A DNA stretch of 64,000 nt, taken from JAKFWF01 sp031374115. GTDB taxonomy: Bacteria > Pseudomonadota > Alphaproteobacteria > Rhizobiales > Hyphomicrobiaceae. Below are positions 61,101 to 64,000 of the stretch, one piece after another (position 1 is the first letter of the stretch; every line of letters begins with the position of its first letter). Location of the stretch: the NCBI GenBank assembly GCA_031374115.1, contig JANMNO010000036.1:1-64000 (forward strand), in the 5' to 3' direction. Below the pieces are notes generated by a model that worked only from the letters and a program-made list of their open reading frames with translations, had not been told where the DNA came from and ran no database searches. A program made the position numbers and the translations under genes.

Positions 61101-62000
61101 ATGTGCCGATCAGATTTTTATTCCAAGCGGATTGCAGCAACAGTGAAGCGCTCCTCGGTGCCGGTCGTGGCCGCTACGCTCGTGGCCCTGATGCTGGGGG
61201 CATGCGCCAACGTGCCGAAGCTCGGAGATAGCTTCATGCTGGCCGATGCGAAGGACGCCGACAAGGACGATCCCAGCAAGCCTGTGCAAACGGAACTGGA
61301 AAAGGCTCTGACCTATTGGGGCAAGGAAAACGCCAAGAGCCCACGCGATCTCAAGGCTGCCATCAGCTATTCGAAGAACCTAAAGGCCGCTGGGCAAAAA
61401 GAAAAGGCGCTTGCGGTTCTCCAATCTGCTTCGGTCTATCACGGCTCCAATCGCGAGCTGGCGTCGGAATATGGCCGCCTTGCCCTTGATGCAGGCCAGA
61501 CAAGCCTTGCGCAGAAACTGCTCGAGGCGGCCGACGATCCAGCAAACCCGGATTGGAAGATCATCTCGGCCCGCGGCACGGCCTTCGCCAAACAAGGCCA
61601 GTACAAGCTCGCGATCCCGCTTTATGAGCGCGCGCTCGTATTGTCGCCGAACCAGCCTTCCGTCGTCAGTAATCTTGCCATGGCGCATGCCGCCAATGGC
61701 GACGCCCCTCGCGCCGAAGCAATGCTGCGCACCGTATCCGAAGCGCCCGATAGCGACCCCAAGGTGCGGCAAAACCTATCACTCGTGCTTGGCCTGCAGG
61801 GCAAGTACGACGAGGCTCGCATCGTATCCGCCAAGGATATCCCAGTCGAGAACGCCGCAGCCAACGTTGAGTACGTCCGGCAGATGGTCCGCGTACCCGC
61901 TCAAGACGGAGGGAGGCCGGCCGGCGTTTGGGTTGCAAACATAACGACCGCCTCGGTACCCGCAACAGCCGGTAGCGGCTTCAAGCCTTCGACACGCTAG
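61101..62000 (+). CDS. TPR-containing lipoprotein (TadD-like)
   Basis: This 299-residue exported protein has a lipoprotein signal peptide: basic start, then VVAATLVALMLGACAN with the lipobox cysteine at about residue 35. At least three tetratricopeptide repeats follow (for example AGQKEKALAVLQSASVYHG, AKQGQYKLAIPLYERALVLSPNQPSV). The family includes TadD, the pilotin-like lipoprotein of Flp/Tad pili, but no other tad gene is near. The start at 61101 gives the N-terminus MCRSDFYSK; the frame opens 48 bases earlier. Its end overlaps the MFS gene by 4 bases in the convergent direction. Confidence 0.85.
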   Translation: MCRSDFYSKRIAATVKRSSVPVVAATLVALMLGACANVPKLGDSFMLADAKDADKDDPSKPVQTELEKALTYWGKENAKSPRDLKAAISYSKNLKAAGQKEKALAVLQSASVYHGSNRELASEYGRLALDAGQTSLAQKLLEAADDPANPDWKIISARGTAFAKQGQYKLAIPLYERALVLSPNQPSVVSNLAMAHAANGDAPRAEAMLRTVSEAPDSDPKVRQNLSLVLGLQGKYDEARIVSAKDIPVENAAANVEYVRQMVRVPAQDGGRPAGVWVANITTASVPATAGSGFKPSTR

Positions 62001-63229
62001 GATCGGTCGCCGCGCGCCAATTGGCGAATTGCTGGTATCAACAGCAACGTACCGGCGAACGGTAACAGTGCGAACAGTCCGAAAGTGGTCGCGATACTGC
62101 CCGTCAGTTTCGCGACCACGCCGAACGTTGCCGGAGCGACGATCACACCGGCGAAATTAAACATCAGCACACCGCCAGTCGCGATACCGACATCGCGCGC
62201 GCCGCTGATCCGCGCAGTTTGCGCCATGTACACGCCGTTCCATCCGATGATGCTGAAGCCGAAGCCAGCCAAGACGACGATGAGCGCCAACACCGGCCAC
62301 AGAGGTGTCATTGCCGACGTCATCAGCGCGAATAAGGTCGCCATTGCCCCGACGATCGCCAAGATTGCGAGGCCGTGGCCGAACCGATCGGCCAGTAAGC
62401 TCCAGCTGAGCCTACCCGCGACGCCGGCTACTTGCATGAGGGCTGCGATCATCCCAGCGTCGATCAGGCTCCAACCGAATTCGGTTGCGAGCATAGTCAC
62501 CGCGAAGGCGATCAGACATACCTGAAAGCCCGCGAAACACATGCCGGTGAATGCCAATGATCGCAGCACTTGATTGTGCCAAACGAGTTTCAAGCCTGCG
62601 AGGCCGCCCGCCTTCAGGTCGGCGGTAGGGTCGGCATCGTTGTCCCAACGTGACCGCCGCGCAAGCAGTGGGATGGCGAGCACCGTGAGCATCAATGAAC
62701 TGACGCCGATCGCTGCCTCCCAACCGATGCTTTCGCTGAGGCGGGGCAGCAATGTTGCCGCCAGCATTGCGCCGATCGGGACGCCGGCCTGTTTGATCGC
62801 AAAGATCAAGTTTCTGCGCCCTGGCGGTGCATATTTGAAAAGCAAGTGGGCTGCGGCCGGATTGGTCAATCCGTACCCGATCCCGACCAACGCCGAGCCC
62901 GCAATGGTGATCACCAGATTACCGGTACTCAATGACAGTAGGCCCAAGGTGCACGCAGCCAAGGCCGCCAGACTGGCGGAACATGGCCCGTAGCGGCGCA
63001 CCACCATGCCCGCGTAACCAGAGACAGAGGCTGCCGCGATATAGATGACGCTCACTTGATAGCCGATCCATTGTGGCGCAACGCCGAACGCTAAAGCGGC
63101 TTTCGGCGCGAGTGTCGGCAGGGCAAAGACAGAAAACGTCGCCAATGCCTGCACCGCGGTGGTCAGCGCCAACAGCGCAAATAACGGCTCTGTTTCTTGG
63201 GCTGCGGTCTCGGCGCGTCGGAACGGCAT
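61997..63229 (-). CDS. MFS transporter
   Basis: This 410-residue major facilitator superfamily permease has twelve predicted transmembrane helices. Examples are TTAVQALATFSVFALPTL (helix 1 region) and LVLAGFGFSIIGWNGVYMAQTA in the second half, with a helix 2-3 loop of the type GYAGMVVRRYGPCSA. The sequence gives no clear substrate; it resembles drug/organic-acid permeases of the YfcJ type. The start at 63229 (MPFRRAETAAQ) is preferred over one 24 codons upstream that adds a polar stretch. It is divergent from the RidA gene. Confidence 0.87.
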   Translation of the reverse strand: MPFRRAETAAQETEPLFALLALTTAVQALATFSVFALPTLAPKAALAFGVAPQWIGYQVSVIYIAAASVSGYAGMVVRRYGPCSASLAALAACTLGLLSLSTGNLVITIAGSALVGIGYGLTNPAAAHLLFKYAPPGRRNLIFAIKQAGVPIGAMLAATLLPRLSESIGWEAAIGVSSLMLTVLAIPLLARRSRWDNDADPTADLKAGGLAGLKLVWHNQVLRSLAFTGMCFAGFQVCLIAFAVTMLATEFGWSLIDAGMIAALMQVAGVAGRLSWSLLADRFGHGLAILAIVGAMATLFALMTSAMTPLWPVLALIVVLAGFGFSIIGWNGVYMAQTARISGARDVGIATGGVLMFNFAGVIVAPATFGVVAKLTGSIATTFGLFALLPFAGTLLLIPAIRQLARGDRS

Positions 63230-63341
63230 GTCGACTTGGATTTCCCACTGGTTGACGTGCCGCCTCGCAAATTGCGGCGACAGCCATTTCGTACTAACCA
63301 ATGATGCGCGACATAACCACAGCGATCCCGGAGTACCGGCT

Positions 63342-63800
63342 ATGACACCTGAAGAAAAACTCGCGAAACTCGGCCTCGCCCTTCCATCAGTGCCGGTACC
63401 TGTCGCTAATTACGTGCCGTTCAAACGCGACGGCAACACCGTATACTTGTCGGGCCAAGGGCCACGTCGGCCCGATGGCAGCATGTGCACGGGCAAGGTC
63501 GGGCGCGACGTCACAATCGAGGAAGCCTATGAGCACGCAAAGTTGGTCGGACTGGGGCTATTGGGTGCCGCAAAACTGGCCGCCGGCGATCTCGGCAGAA
63601 TCGAAATTCTGAAGGTTCTCGGCATGGTCAACGGCGTTCCAGATTTCGCAGACCAACCGAAGGTGATCAACGGCTGCTCGGATTTGTTCGTCGAGATACT
63701 CGGCGAACGCGGCCGTCACGCACGCTCGGCTGTCGGCATGGGATCACTACCGGGCAACATTTCGGTCGAGATCGAGGCCATTATCAAAATTCATCCGTGA
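63342..63800 (+). CDS. RidA family (YjgF-like) protein
   Basis: This 152-residue protein is of the longer RidA-like (TdcF/YjgH-like) type. It has VYLSGQGPRRPDG near the N-terminus, GAAKLAAGDLGRIEILKVLGMVNGVPDF in the middle and the HARSAVGMGSLPGNISVEIEAI C-terminal block. Canonical RidA hydrolyses reactive enamines/imines from PLP enzymes; this subgroup lacks the central Arg-containing RSAPAxAR-like consensus in its exact form (here RHARSAVGMG), so enamine deaminase activity is likely but not certain. The start at 63342 has GGAG 10 bases upstream. Confidence 0.9.
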   Translation: MTPEEKLAKLGLALPSVPVPVANYVPFKRDGNTVYLSGQGPRRPDGSMCTGKVGRDVTIEEAYEHAKLVGLGLLGAAKLAAGDLGRIEILKVLGMVNGVPDFADQPKVINGCSDLFVEILGERGRHARSAVGMGSLPGNISVEIEAIIKIHP

Positions 63801-64000
63801 GCGGCGGACGTGGCGTGTACAGAAACATACAGCGAACACGAATCGTCTGTGGCTGATCAGACACGAGAAGGTGTCAATAGCCGACCGATTGATGGCATTG
63901 GCTTGTATGCGAAATCTGATCTGCGGTAATGTCTAGACCTAGAGGGCAGTTGTTGCTGTGCTCTACATCTTGAGTTGTGGCAGCTTTTCCAGCTGCGTAG
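63801..64000. other. Terminal intergenic region
   Basis: The last 200 bases hold no gene that I can support. GCAGCT-TTTCC-AGCTGC (63980-63996) is a perfect six-pair hairpin at the edge of the window and could belong to an element beyond it. No T-run can be seen before the window ends. Confidence 0.4.

Overview
The window looks like core chromosome of an alphaproteobacterium, most likely of the order Hyphomicrobiales (Rhizobiales), near the Bradyrhizobium/Rhodopseudomonas/Xanthobacteraceae lineages. The reasons are the GC-rich coding, the gene order phoH-ybeY-corC-lnt-XRE-metK-trmB-rimP-nusA-ylxR-infB-rbfA-truB-rpsO-pnp, the pair hdaA-ppk-ppx, an operon laid out as the pimFABCD dicarboxylate operon of Rhodopseudomonas palustris, an EcfG-type general stress promoter and a CtrA-type site. 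No insertion sequence, prophage, CRISPR array or tRNA gene was seen.

Layout. 1-531: the 3' end of a ribosomal RNA operon (23S tail, 5S, terminator). 682-1013: two tiny one-helix membrane proteins behind a consensus EcfG promoter. 1117-6231: clpB, an orphan methylcrotonyl-CoA carboxylase beta subunit and a beta-carbonic anhydrase. 6280-13469: a TrmH-type methyltransferase, an IalB-like secreted protein, NhaA, a thiamine-diphosphate enzyme facing an ornithine-cyclodeaminase-family enzyme, a DUF924 protein, a thioesterase and XerC. 13551-33364: plus-strand housekeeping block covering phospholipid acylation, tRNA and rRNA modification, lipoprotein maturation, SAM synthesis, and the nusA-infB-pnp transcription/translation/RNA decay operon, with RNA hairpins ahead of rimP, rpsO and pnp. 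33514-36485: RNase D, a cysteine-rich secreted protein, a redoxin and a small basic protein. 36672-45049: a TAXI solute-binding protein followed by five tightly packed beta-oxidation genes. 45116-52352: minus-strand dnaJ-like, ppx, ppk, hdaA, AI-2E and CDP-alcohol transferase genes. 52522-57273: a second acyl-CoA module with a divergent VOC protein. 57287-64000: small unknowns, an NlpC/P60 peptidase with a leucyl aminopeptidase, a TPR lipoprotein, an MFS transporter and a RidA protein.

How the genes work together. The middle third is the information-processing core: SAM made by MetK feeds TrmB and MiaB, while RimP, RbfA, InfB, TruB and S15 build ribosomes and PNPase with RNase D handle RNA ends. 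The pim-type operon can activate and shorten (di)carboxylic acids to acetyl-CoA. Ppk/Ppx set polyphosphate, next to HdaA, which restrains DnaA. Most of the window is conventional. The less expected items are the regulatory sites (EcfG, CtrA, pnp and rimP leaders) and a few small unrecognised proteins. I did not find convincing evidence of a wholly new multi-gene system.
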